Virus record (IMG/VR): IMGVR_UViG_3300032342_000007
Coordinates: 1 to 56,047 of that record
Source: a virus
Direction: 5' to 3' (one strand)
Length of the DNA: 56,047 bases
Shown here: positions 49,593 through 56,047 of the stretch, one piece after another
How the letters are laid out: every line of letters starts with the position of its first letter
Numbering within the stretch: the stretch's first letter is position 1
Position numbers and translations under genes: made by a program
The notes under the pieces: generated by a model
Told to the model about the DNA's origin: nothing
The model's database searches: none
The model's input: the letters and a program-made list of their open reading frames with translations, nothing else

Positions 49593-49621
49593 GTTACATC
49601 GGCAGGGGTGTCGATTGTCAA
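49593..49621 (-). promoter_or_regulatory. Promoter, leftward, of divergent pair
   Basis: TTGACA with ATC, 17-base spacer containing ACACCCCTGCCGA, TGTAAC (-10). It faces away from the rightward promoter at 49637. Unlike others, the following gene has a short leader with a Shine-Dalgarno. Confidence 0.65.
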
Positions 49622-49636
49622 CTAAGCCCTCTCGTG

Positions 49637-49664
49637 TTGACAATCCGCGCCTTGTCGATATGAC
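49637..49664 (+). promoter_or_regulatory. Leaderless-type promoter, rightward
   Basis: TTGACA with ATC, 16-base spacer ending CTTGTCGA, TATGAC, then six bases to the ATG at 49671. Confidence 0.65.
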
Positions 49665-49670
49665 TCATCC

Positions 49671-50048
49671 ATGAGCCTCGACGTGTGCCTCACAGGACCG
49701 GAAACCGAGAAGACGTGTATCTGCACGGACTGCGGTCACGAGCACACGCGCAAGCAGAGCGAGACCCTCTTCGAGTCCAACATCACGCACAACCTCAACA
49801 CGATGGCTGAGGCCGCAGGCATCTACCAAGCGCTGTGGCGGCCGGAAGAACTGAACGCCACCACGGCGGAACAGTTGATCGCCCCGCTCACCGAGGGATT
49901 GAAGTTGCTCCGCGCCGAGCCGGAGAAGTTCAAGGCGTTCGACGCAAAGAACGGCTGGGGAACCTACGAGCAGTTCATTCCGTGGGTGGTCCAGTACCTC
50001 GAAGCCTGCAAAGAGCACCCCCTCGCAACCGTGAAGGTGAGCCGATGA
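49671..50048 (+). CDS. Conserved-looking phage protein, 125 aa
   Basis: Starts MSLDVCLTGP, with a CICTDCGHEH zinc knuckle, then SNITHNLNTMAEAAGIYQAL, WRPEE, and NGWGTYEQFIPWV. This ITHNL...GIY.ALWRPEE pattern is widespread in phages with no known function. Leaderless promoter. ATGA overlap with the next gene. Confidence 0.75.
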   Translation: MSLDVCLTGPETEKTCICTDCGHEHTRKQSETLFESNITHNLNTMAEAAGIYQALWRPEELNATTAEQLIAPLTEGLKLLRAEPEKFKAFDAKNGWGTYEQFIPWVVQYLEACKEHPLATVKVSR

Positions 50049-50344
50049 AAACCGTCAACGTCGTTGTGTACCGAGTCGGGAAGCCTGCTCGTGTCGAGGC
50101 GATTCCTGACACCCTCGAAGCCCAGCAAGCCATCGTCGGCGGGGACATCAAGGACTGCATCCTCGACCACCTCACGGTCATCTACGGAGCGGAGGCGGCG
50201 GACACCGGCCAGCCTCCGAACCGGCAGGTCGGCCGCATCTTCGTGCTCGGGAACTTCTTCATCTGTCGCACCGACGAAGAGGGCTGCACCGCTCCGCTCA
50301 CGAAGAAGGACCGCGCTTTCCTGAAGAAGAACTACGCTCTCTGA
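50045..50344 (+). CDS. DUF3846-like protein, 99 aa
   Basis: Opens with NVVVYRVGKPARVEAIPDTL, then EAQQAIVGGDIKDCILD and a C-terminal GNFFICRTDEEG, which resemble small phage/actinobacterial proteins of the DUF3846 type (LQ-x-hVGG-xI motif). Role unknown. ATGA overlap with the preceding gene. Confidence 0.6.
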   Translation: MKTVNVVVYRVGKPARVEAIPDTLEAQQAIVGGDIKDCILDHLTVIYGAEAADTGQPPNRQVGRIFVLGNFFICRTDEEGCTAPLTKKDRAFLKKNYAL

Positions 50345-50347
50345 CCG

Positions 50348-50683
50348 ATGGTTCCTGACACCTCACCCACGGTCCCGGTCAGCCGGGGCCACTCGAACCC
50401 CATCTACACCGTCTCGTACTCGTCTCAGGACACGGCCACCGCGACGTGCGACCCGTGGCAGCAAACTCAGACCGCGACGTACTCCGGGTCCACGTACGTC
50501 GCGTACGCGCGCCCGCGCGCGGAGGTGGACTACGCGGCTCTGCTCAGGGAGTCCCGTCGGGCTGCGTCGATGGTGCCGCCCCCTCGGGAGAACCGGGCTC
50601 GTACGAAGCTCCACGTTCGCGCCAGACGGGGTTTCCAGCAGATGGCCCGCCTGCCCTGCTACCGGGGCTCCCGGACGCGCTGA
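50348..50683 (+). CDS. Hypothetical protein, 111 aa
   Basis: Ser/Thr-rich N-terminal half (TVSYSSQDTATATCDPWQQT), a basic C-terminus (RENRARTKLHVRARRGFQ). Starts three bases after the preceding stop; no strong ribosome-binding site. Probably coding but not recognised. Confidence 0.5.
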   Translation: MVPDTSPTVPVSRGHSNPIYTVSYSSQDTATATCDPWQQTQTATYSGSTYVAYARPRAEVDYAALLRESRRAASMVPPPRENRARTKLHVRARRGFQQMARLPCYRGSRTR

Positions 50684-50699
50684 GGGGCCGCCAGAGCCC

Positions 50700-50903
50700 T
50701 CAGAAGGGCACGTCGGCATAGTCCTCGGTCGGCACTTGCGCGTCCTCGGCCTCGACGAAGGGAATCGCGGGGACCGTGTGGTCCTCACGGCAGGTGCAGG
50801 GCATCGTGAGGTAGACGGCGCGACCCTCGTCGTCCATCTCGTAGAAGATCTCCAAGGTGCCGGTGTCCGCGCACGCGCCACAGTCGATGTCGTCGGTAGC
50901 CAT
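50700..50903 (-). CDS. Zinc-binding protein with SSB-like C-terminal tip, 67 aa
   Basis: CGAC and CTC cysteines about 34 residues apart could bind metal. The acidic C-terminus ends EDYADVPF, close to the SSB tip. The in-frame TTG at 50936 is the -35 box of the promoter and not a start. It contains a third copy of the 14-bp palindrome. Divergent from the gene at 50951. Confidence 0.6.
   Translation of the reverse strand: MATDDIDCGACADTGTLEIFYEMDDEGRAVYLTMPCTCREDHTVPAIPFVEAEDAQVPTEDYADVPF
50771..50784. repeat. 14-bp palindrome ggaccgtgtggtcc inside a gene
   Basis: Identical to 25770-25783. Here it encodes part of the EDHTVPA segment, so it may be coincidence. Confidence 0.35.
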
Positions 50904-50907
50904 GCCC

Positions 50908-50936
50908 AGTTCTGTTGCGGCAGACGCGCTTGTCAA
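50908..50936 (-). promoter_or_regulatory. Leaderless-type promoter with weak -10
   Basis: TTGACA, 17-base spacer, AGAACT (poor match), then four bases to the ATG at 50903. Confidence 0.4.
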
Positions 50937-50950
50937 CGAAACTGCGGAAC

Positions 50951-51850
50951 ATGTCCCACCGGACCAACTTCCGCAGGCTGGCAGGGCTCAGTGATGAGCG
51001 AACGCTGACGGTCGCCCGCCTCGGCGAGCGAATTGTGACGGCGGAGGACCTCGGACGCTTGGACGAGCGCGCAGCCTTTTCCGTGGGCACTCGGCGTCAG
51101 TGGAAGCGCGGGGAGCACCTCAAGACCAGCAAGGGCTGGAAGCGGCTGAAGAAGTCGGAGCGCACACCTCCGAAGTCTGACCCGGAGCCGACCTCCGTCA
51201 ACGCACCGTTCGAGCGCATGAAAAGCAGCGCGGCGAAAATCGCTGCCGCGACCGCGAAGTCCGCGCTGCTTGGCAATCTCACCGCGATGGGCAGCTTCAT
51301 GGGAGGCAACGGCGAAGGGATGTCGAAGCAGCCCGGCTTCAAGTACGGATCTTCCTACGAGGCTGTGGCGACGGAAGGCACGCCGATGAAGAGCCGGAAG
51401 ATGCCTGCGGCTTTCAAGGCCGAGGTGATGGACGACATCGAGCAGACGGACCCGCAGATGAAGCAGTGCTACTACAACGCGCAGACGCTCGCGCTGAGGA
51501 ACCCCGAGCGCTACACCTACGTCGATGGGTACGTGAACGCAGGCTTCGGCTTCCCCATCCAGCACGGGTGGTGCGTCGCGCGCGACGACGACGGCGAGCA
51601 GTACATCGTGGACCCGACGCTGCGGCACGACCAATCCAAGGGCGCGACCGAAAACAACCTGACGATTGGCGAGATCCCCGAAGGTCACGAGTACGTCGGA
51701 AAGGAATTCCCACGAGAGATGGTCAGCGACCGCTGGAAGACCGGCATGGCGGGGAGCCTCTACGACTGGCCGCCGTACTACCCCTTGATGCGCTCGGAGC
51801 CGGATTGGGCGGTGGCGAAGAAGACCAAGGCTGTCGATTTCGGAGACTGA
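50951..51850 (+). CDS. Putative cysteine-protease/transglutaminase-like protein, 299 aa
   Basis: The N-terminal half is basic and helical with an Ala/Gly-rich stretch. The C-terminal half shows C173 in KQCYYNAQTLAL, H205 in IQHGWCV and D221 in IVDPTL, with YVDGYVNAGFGFPI between: the order Cys, His, Asp of papain/transglutaminase-like folds, and of small phage proteins with a C-N-A / H-x-W / D-P-T pattern. Activity is inferred from spacing only. Weak ribosome-binding site. The following small gene starts two bases after its stop. Confidence 0.6.
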   Translation: MSHRTNFRRLAGLSDERTLTVARLGERIVTAEDLGRLDERAAFSVGTRRQWKRGEHLKTSKGWKRLKKSERTPPKSDPEPTSVNAPFERMKSSAAKIAAATAKSALLGNLTAMGSFMGGNGEGMSKQPGFKYGSSYEAVATEGTPMKSRKMPAAFKAEVMDDIEQTDPQMKQCYYNAQTLALRNPERYTYVDGYVNAGFGFPIQHGWCVARDDDGEQYIVDPTLRHDQSKGATENNLTIGEIPEGHEYVGKEFPREMVSDRWKTGMAGSLYDWPPYYPLMRSEPDWAVAKKTKAVDFGD

Positions 51851-51852
51851 TC

Positions 51853-52080
51853 GTGAACCCTCGCATCACCAAAAAGCTCGAAGCCCTGCGCGCGCAGCTC
51901 GCTGAAGAGGACTCTCCCGAGTTCGAAATGGCGCGGGTCATCGTGGCGGCGCTCAACGGCCGAAAGCCGTCCAGAACGGTCGCCAAGTTGTACGTGGATC
52001 GAGTCGGCATCACCGTGACACACGAGAACGGAACCGTGGACGAGTTCGAGTTCTCCACCCGCCAAATCAAGAAGGTGTAG
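51853..52080 (+). CDS. Hypothetical protein, 75 aa
   Basis: GTG start two bases after the preceding stop. Helical N-terminus (ITKKLEALRAQLAEED) and beta C-terminus (VGITVTHENGTVDEFEF). Its stop abuts the stop of the facing gene. Not recognised. Confidence 0.6.
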   Translation: MNPRITKKLEALRAQLAEEDSPEFEMARVIVAALNGRKPSRTVAKLYVDRVGITVTHENGTVDEFEFSTRQIKKV

Positions 52081-52296
52081 TCAGCGTTGAAGCGTCTGAA
52101 GGCGCTCGACCAGCTTCTCAGCTTCCTCCGCCGCGAGCTGGAACGCCTTCACCTGAGAGGCGACCGCCATTGCCATCGTAGGGTCGTCCTTGCGCAGCTC
52201 GACCTCCAGCACAGCCAGCGCCGCCTCAGCCTTTCGGCCTTCTGTGACCAGTACGCCAAGAATCGCGCGCACGGTCTTCAAGTCTGAAGTAGCCAC
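52081..52296 (-). CDS. Hypothetical helical protein, 71 aa
   Basis: Fully helical (AEEAEKLVERLQTLQR at the end). GTG start; a -10-like TAGGTC ends six bases upstream, so a leaderless mRNA is predicted. Follows the endolysin stop by 38 bases. Not recognised. Confidence 0.6.
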   Translation of the reverse strand: MATSDLKTVRAILGVLVTEGRKAEAALAVLEVELRKDDPTMAMAVASQVKAFQLAAEEAEKLVERLQTLQR

Positions 52297-52302
52297 CGGT
52301 CA

Positions 52303-52332
52303 GACCTAAAGGATCTTGCCCCGGAAGGCCAA
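52303..52332 (-). promoter_or_regulatory. Leaderless-type promoter
   Basis: TTGGCC, 18-base spacer, TAGGTC, then TGACCG to the GTG start. Lies right after the endolysin stop. Confidence 0.45.
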
Positions 52333-52334
52333 TT

Positions 52335-53054
52335 CTAGGGGCTGACGCTCTGTTCGGAAGCCACGGTAGCCAGCGTGCGCATCATCTTCGCATCAGCCAC
52401 GCCGTCCATTGGAAGCTGCCACGCGCGCTCGAAGGCGAGAATGGCCTGCTGTGACCTCGGCCCGATGTCGCCGTCGAGGTCCCCGCCGTACATCTTCAGC
52501 TTCTGAAGCAGGGTCTGAAGCTCGACGTTCGAGAGCTGAAAACTCGCCCCATACGTCGCCACCATTTTCGCCTCGACTCCAGCGCTCGTCACGACGCTCT
52601 TCGCGCAGGCTGCCAGCCACGGGGCCGCCGCATCGCCGGTTCCGAAGTGGTTGAAGTGCCAATCTTCGGAGCCGCGTTGGTGGTCCTTGCGGTGGCAGTA
52701 CCAGCCGTACGACGCCATCATCTCGTCGAACGCCTGCTTGGTCATCCCGAACGACTTGAGACAGGCGTCCGTCGCCACGTCGATGGAGAAGCCGAAGTTG
52801 TGCCCCGAGTAGCCGGGAGGCTGCACGCCGGACTTCGTCATCATCGCCTGAAGGCTGGCCTCGGGAGAGCGGAACATGTCGGAGCACCGCAGCTTCTTCC
52901 CCGTGCCCGCCTCGACCGCCAAGAAGGCCGGAACCGCGTCGGGGTGCAGCAGGGCTGCGCTCGGTGGGAAGTAGTCGCCAGCAGGAACCCCGCCCTTGCC
53001 TGTTCCGTAGATGCCCAGCACGCCCGGTACTCGCTTCAGCAGCATCGTCAGCAT
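52335..53054 (-). CDS. Endolysin: M15 peptidase plus peptidoglycan-binding domain
   Basis: 239 residues. The M15/VanY-type zinc peptidase has S83-G-H85-N-F-G-F-S-I-D92 (SxHxxGxxxD) and E130-D-W-H133 (ExWH), which supply the zinc ligands and catalytic acid. The C-terminal domain (176-232) is a peptidoglycan-binding type 1 repeat (LQTLLQKLKMYGGDLDGDIG, QQAILAFERAWQL). It cleaves peptide cross-links of the cell wall during lysis. No signal peptide is evident, so a holin would be needed. GGAGA precedes the ATG. A TM protein lies just upstream in the same direction. Confidence 0.88.
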   Translation of the reverse strand: MLTMLLKRVPGVLGIYGTGKGGVPAGDYFPPSAALLHPDAVPAFLAVEAGTGKKLRCSDMFRSPEASLQAMMTKSGVQPPGYSGHNFGFSIDVATDACLKSFGMTKQAFDEMMASYGWYCHRKDHQRGSEDWHFNHFGTGDAAAPWLAACAKSVVTSAGVEAKMVATYGASFQLSNVELQTLLQKLKMYGGDLDGDIGPRSQQAILAFERAWQLPMDGVADAKMMRTLATVASEQSVSP

Positions 53055-53064
53055 TCGTGTCTCC

Positions 53065-53538
53065 TCAGTGACCTGCGTCCACAGGGGCTTCGGCTCGATC
53101 CAATTTCGACTTCCCGCTCTTCGGTCCCGGTCCACCCATCCAGCTCATCATCGCAGGCGACTTGAGCGTTGTCGGTTTCGCCCGAGCCTGCAACATGTCC
53201 ATGCGCAGCTCTTCAACCTGCTCCGCCTTGTTCTTTATATCCTTCGTCCGCTTCACCAACATGTCCATGCGGTCGTTGACCACGTCGAGCTTCATCACCG
53301 TCACGTCGTACTCGCGTGCATCCATCTTGGTTCGAACCCAGTCGGGCCGCTGGCACTCCGAGAGTACGCGGGCGTCCACGGCGTCCATGACTTCAACGCG
53401 TAGCTGCGTTCGCTCGTAGATTCCGGCGCACACCCAGACCAAGGTGATGAGACCTGCGAAGAAGACGATCTTCAGCACGAGCCAAATCAGCGGTCTGAAC
53501 AAATCGTCGAACAGCGAGTTCGTCGGGTCAGGCTTCAT
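53065..53538 (-). CDS. TM plus coiled-coil protein before the endolysin, possible holin or spanin
   Basis: 157 residues with one transmembrane segment (about 15-40, LIWLVLKIVFFAGLITLVWV), then a coiled coil with repeated Met (about 45-125, VVNDRMDMLVKR) and a basic tail. Rz-like inner-membrane spanins share this layout, and the location directly before the endolysin supports a lysis role; a holin is less likely given the long periplasmic part. ATG follows the upstream stop immediately. Confidence 0.55.
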   Translation of the reverse strand: MKPDPTNSLFDDLFRPLIWLVLKIVFFAGLITLVWVCAGIYERTQLRVEVMDAVDARVLSECQRPDWVRTKMDAREYDVTVMKLDVVNDRMDMLVKRTKDIKNKAEQVEELRMDMLQARAKPTTLKSPAMMSWMGGPGPKSGKSKLDRAEAPVDAGH

Positions 53539-53820
53539 TCATTGTTTCCTCAAGGCGGCCCGAACGAGCTGAAGAGCAGCTCGTCCTTTTTCAGTGCTGC
53601 GAACAGCTCGATCTGACAGCAGGCCCTCCAGTCTCTTGAGGAGTACCGGGGGCAAGGGGAGGCGAAGAGTACCAGCTTTCTTGCGGATCTCAGCTACTCC
53701 CCAAGCCGTTGTTTCCTTTGGATCGTCAGCCACCGCGTTGCGAATATCCAGCAACCAAACCAGCGCATCGGCCCGCGAATCACACAACCGGCCTACCACC
53801 GTGAACGTCCGTCGAGCCAC
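53539..53820 (-). CDS. Hypothetical protein, 93 aa
   Basis: GTG start with GGGGG upstream. Helical with SRADALVWLLDIRNAVADD and LLKRLEGLLSDRAVRSTEKG. Its stop touches the start of the TM/coiled-coil gene. Not recognised. Confidence 0.6.
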   Translation of the reverse strand: MARRTFTVVGRLCDSRADALVWLLDIRNAVADDPKETTAWGVAEIRKKAGTLRLPLPPVLLKRLEGLLSDRAVRSTEKGRAALQLVRAALRKQ

Positions 53821-53863
53821 GTCAGTACCCCCAGATCCAGAGTTCAGCTTCTCCCAGCGCCAG

Positions 53864-54301
53864 CTACCCGCACACGTCTTCGAGGAATTCCCAGAAGCTG
53901 GTTCCCCACTTCTCCGACCACCCGCGCTTTCGCGCGAGCGCTTCCATACGGCGATACGCCTCTTCCATCTGACCTATCTCGGCAACCTTGCGAAGGGCAA
54001 CCTCTGCTTTCTCGATTTCGATCTCCGCTGCCGACAGCGCCTCATCCTCCGAGAGCGGTTTCCGGGTAATAGCCTTCGCGACCTCCAAGTCGGTGAGCAG
54101 CAAGTTTTCACCCGCGCTCGCCAGCGACTCCGAGTACAGCGACAACTCAGGGGCCACGGTGGTGAACAGCTCCTGCCACGTCTTCGGGGCGATGGTCAGT
54201 GCGCCGTTCAACGCCACGGACGGAATCGAGTCCTGAACGATTTTGCGCACGAGCTTCCGCAGGCGCACAGCCTCGTAAACAAGTTTGAGAACCTCGACCA
54301 T
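53864..54301 (-). CDS. Hypothetical helical protein, 145 aa
   Basis: Helical throughout (LKLVYEAVRLRKLVRKIVQD; SLASAGENLLLTDLEVAKAI; EEAYRRMEALARKRGW), ending WGTSFWEFLEDVCG. GAGG before the ATG and its own promoter. First gene of the set leading to the endolysin. Not recognised. Confidence 0.65.
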   Translation of the reverse strand: MVEVLKLVYEAVRLRKLVRKIVQDSIPSVALNGALTIAPKTWQELFTTVAPELSLYSESLASAGENLLLTDLEVAKAITRKPLSEDEALSAAEIEIEKAEVALRKVAEIGQMEEAYRRMEALARKRGWSEKWGTSFWEFLEDVCG

Positions 54302-54324
54302 CGAAGCGCACCTCGATCGCCTTC

Positions 54325-54353
54325 GTCCTACGCGTGTACCCGAGTCACCGCAA
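54325..54353 (-). promoter_or_regulatory. Promoter of the lysis-side leftward unit
   Basis: TTGCGG, 17-base spacer, TAGGAC, then a 23-base leader with a Shine-Dalgarno. It overlaps the end of the YkgJ-like gene. Confidence 0.45.
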
Positions 54354-54890
54354 CCGTGCAGCGGCGGTGTACTTCGCGAAGACGCTCAGCAGCTCAGGCG
54401 GACCTCGGGCCGCGCGCTTCGTGCCCTCCCAGACCAGCAAGATGAGGTGCTTCTTCGCTACCCGGTCAAGCAGCTTCTTTCCGTGCCAGCCCGTGAATCC
54501 GCCCGGCACGACCTCGCGCGCGTGGAAGAACTGAATCCCGGTGGCCTTCGTGAACGCGCCCTCAGGACGCATTGCGGACCACTCCAACAGCACGCCGCAC
54601 TTGTCGGGCCGTTCTTCCTCTCGAAGCAAAGGGAACAGCGCCACCTTTGGGAACGGCAGCGGCACGTCTTTCGGCTCACCCAAGAGGGTGTGGCCCTGCT
54701 GGATTGGGAGAAGAACGTTGATCTCCGCCAGCCAATGGCAACTGTACTCAGCGCACTCAGTCGGACGCGTCGCATAGACGGCGCAGCCCTTCTCGCACTG
54801 GTTCGGGCAGACCCGGTACTCAGGCTTGTCGAGGGTAGGGATTCTCAGCGTCGAGCAGCACGCCGTGCAGCCACCGCATTCGCGTGTCAT
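54345..54890 (-). CDS. YkgJ-like Cys-rich protein, 181 aa
   Basis: Starts with CGGCTACC (C-x2-C-x3-C-C type), followed by CPNQCEKGCAVY, TRPTECAEYSC and W, which match the YkgJ/UPF0153 family of proteins with a metal-chelating CxxCxxxCC cluster. The C-terminal part has EEERPDKCGVLLEWSAM and FFHAREVVPGGF. Metal-binding is likely; biochemical role unknown. Leaderless promoter. Divergent from NadD. Confidence 0.65.
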   Translation of the reverse strand: MTRECGGCTACCSTLRIPTLDKPEYRVCPNQCEKGCAVYATRPTECAEYSCHWLAEINVLLPIQQGHTLLGEPKDVPLPFPKVALFPLLREEERPDKCGVLLEWSAMRPEGAFTKATGIQFFHAREVVPGGFTGWHGKKLLDRVAKKHLILLVWEGTKRAARGPPELLSVFAKYTAAARLR

Positions 54891-54896
54891 ATGGGG

Positions 54897-54925
54897 GCTC
54901 TATCAACAGGCCGCGCGATTGTCAT
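54897..54925 (-). promoter_or_regulatory. Leaderless-type promoter
   Basis: ATGACA (one off TTGACA) with ATC, 17-base spacer containing GGCCTGTTGA, TAGAGC, then six bases to the ATG at 54890. Confidence 0.6.
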
Positions 54926-54977
54926 GCTCGGCCGCCGTCGATTTCTTCACCGCCTCGATTCGAGGTAGAAACACTCA

Positions 54978-55553
54978 ATGACCACCATCGCTCTGCTTGG
55001 CGGATCTTTCGACCCTCCGCATCTCGGACACCTCGCAGGAGCGAAGTGGGTGCTGCGCCAGAGCGGTATCGACGAAGTCTGGCTTCTCCCGGCGTTGAAG
55101 CACGGGTTTGGCAAGAACCTGACCCCGTTCAAGGACCGGATGGAGATGACCCGGTTGCTCGTGAAAGGGGTGTCCGGTGCGTCGGCCTCCGACGTGGAAA
55201 CGAAGGCAGGCAGCAGTGGGCGGACGGTGGACCTGCTGGAGTACCTCACCAAGAGGTACCCCCAGTTCAAGTTCCGGTTCGCAGTCGGCACGGACATCCT
55301 CGCCGACCTACACAAGTGGAAGGACCCAGAGCGGGTGAAGGAACTCGCGCCCCTGCTCGTGGTGCCCCGCGCAGGGTACGCCGCGTCAGAGCTGCCGGAG
55401 GTCTCGTCCTCTCAGATTCGGACCGCGCTGGCCGACGGCAGTGACGTGAGCGCGTGGTTGACGCCCGAGGTGGAGAAGTACATCCGCGCGCACGGTCTCT
55501 ACGGCGCGTCCGTGCGCGAGCGGATGGAACGCCTGCTCGCGAACTACCTCTGA
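54978..55553 (+). CDS. nadD: Nicotinate-nucleotide adenylyltransferase, NadD-like
   Basis: 191 residues. GGSFDPPHLGH (8-18) is the nucleotidyltransferase HxGH motif, FAVGTDILADLHKW matches the conserved GxDxxxxxxxW motif, and SSSQIR (143-148) is the SSSxxR motif. The enzyme joins nicotinate mononucleotide and ATP to make deamido-NAD, replenishing host NAD. Its presence in a phage could support NAD supply or counter NAD-depleting defences. A -10-like TAGAAA ends six bases before the ATG without a clear -35. Confidence 0.93.
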   Translation: MTTIALLGGSFDPPHLGHLAGAKWVLRQSGIDEVWLLPALKHGFGKNLTPFKDRMEMTRLLVKGVSGASASDVETKAGSSGRTVDLLEYLTKRYPQFKFRFAVGTDILADLHKWKDPERVKELAPLLVVPRAGYAASELPEVSSSQIRTALADGSDVSAWLTPEVEKYIRAHGLYGASVRERMERLLANYL

Positions 55554-56047
55554 GGGTAGCTCGGCATCCGCTGCCCTGCGCTGATGACCTGCGCCACTCG
55601 CGCGTTGAAGAGTCCGCAAGACTGAGCGGCGTTGGCGGCCCAGAAGCACGGCTTGCCGTTCTGCCTCTGGTTGCCGCAGGTGCCGAAGCACTCGCCGGGC
55701 CGGAGATTGCCGGGAGCCCCAACGCGCAGGTGGACACACGGGTGCTGCGCGACGCGAACGGCTTCTTCCGTTCGGACGTTGCGTGCCTCAGTGGGCGCGC
55801 TCTCGACCCGGACGGCTTGGGTTGAGGGGGCGGGGTGCAGTGGATGTGACGCGACCAGCGGCTGGGCCTGCGGACCCTCACCGCGCGGGGGCGGCTGGTA
55901 GGCGGGCAGCTTGTCTGGGGACTCGAACAGCATCGCTCGCTTCTGCGCGATGGAGACGTTCGCCGCCACCTGCGCCGGGAGCGCCTCCAACAGAGGCTTC
56001 GGGGGTTCCGGCGGCGGCTCGGGAGCAGGCGGAGGTTCGGGCGGGGG
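55544..56047 (-). CDS. Pro-rich, Cys-containing protein (5' end outside window)
   Basis: The frame is open to the right edge. The visible part begins with a Pro/Glu/Ala repeat region, then QAQPLVASHPLHPAPSTQAV and a C-terminal Cys cluster (ECFGTCGNQRQNGKPC, SCGLF). Its stop overlaps the NadD stop by about ten bases in convergent orientation. Metal-binding is possible. Not recognised. Confidence 0.5.
   Translation of the reverse strand, partial: PPPEPPPAPEPPPEPPKPLLEALPAQVAANVSIAQKRAMLFESPDKLPAYQPPPRGEGPQAQPLVASHPLHPAPSTQAVRVESAPTEARNVRTEEAVRVAQHPCVHLRVGAPGNLRPGECFGTCGNQRQNGKPCFWAANAAQSCGLFNARVAQVISAGQRMPSYPQR

Noticed and set aside
1-56047. Prophage or mobile-element boundaries, CRISPR arrays, insertion sequences
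   Set aside because: No integrase, transposase, attachment-like repeats, host genes or regularly spaced repeats were seen. The iterons at 32.2 kb are too short and tight for CRISPR.

Overview
The window is a GC-rich segment of a large double-stranded DNA bacteriophage genome. It reads as free phage DNA rather than prophage plus chromosome: genes are packed end to end with 1-8 base overlaps (ATGA, GTGA, TGATG), and replication, recombination, packaging, lysis and many small unknown genes follow one another with no host genes, integrase, insertion sequence or CRISPR array. A lipoprotein with a C-terminal membrane segment and TM/coiled-coil proteins that look like spanins point to a Gram-negative host. 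Base composition and Ala/Pro-rich protein style would suit a myxobacterium or similar high-GC proteobacterium, but that is inference.

Layout. Roughly 1-36.9 kb is leftward. Read in the direction of transcription it runs: a third gene plus a MoxR-type AAA+ ATPase and a VWA/HExxH protein (36.9-33.5 kb); a winged-helix protein; a gene-poor stretch with DnaA-box-like repeats (33.07-33.19 kb); an initiator-like gene with an internal iteron cluster (candidate origin, 32.16-32.28 kb), an AAA+ helicase loader, a paralogue of the initiator C-terminus, a DnaB-type helicase and a primase (32.7-27.3 kb); a large SSB with an acidic tip; an SF2 helicase; a MerR-like regulator with its own promoter; an unusual RecA (22.2-20.7 kb); a PD-(D/E)XK nuclease; a Cas4-like Fe-S nuclease; RuvC; an OB-fold SSB; a ParB-domain protein. 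Next come a 2540-residue modular protein with two kinase-like domains (14.5-6.9 kb) and a zeta-toxin-like P-loop protein, closed by a terminator at 5.25 kb. A new promoter then serves a basic winged-helix protein, a family A DNA polymerase and the small and large terminase subunits; the large subunit runs off the left edge.

37.0-39.6 kb is a rightward cluster: a membrane HExxH protein, coiled-coil proteins and spanin-like proteins. 39.6-56 kb is a mosaic of short divergent and convergent units of small, mostly unrecognised proteins, many with zinc-ribbon cysteines. Recognisable genes there are Ku, a 2H phosphoesterase-like protein, a receiver-like (cREC-like) protein, an M15 endolysin with a peptidoglycan-binding domain, a YkgJ-like Cys-rich protein and NadD.

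Two regulatory themes stand out. First, sigma70-like promoters (TTGACAATC or similar, 16-18 base spacer, TANNNT/C) recur, and at about eleven genes the -10 lies only 4-7 bases before the start codon, predicting leaderless mRNAs; several share a spacer motif near CCTGYYGAT. Second, many other starts are TTG or GTG with good Shine-Dalgarno sequences. Exceptional protein features are the kinase-like giant protein, a RecA whose P-loop glycine is cysteine and which carries a zinc-ribbon-like insert, four proteins ending in SSB-like acidic D-x-P-F tips, and a pair of plausible overlapping genes at 45.4-45.8 kb.
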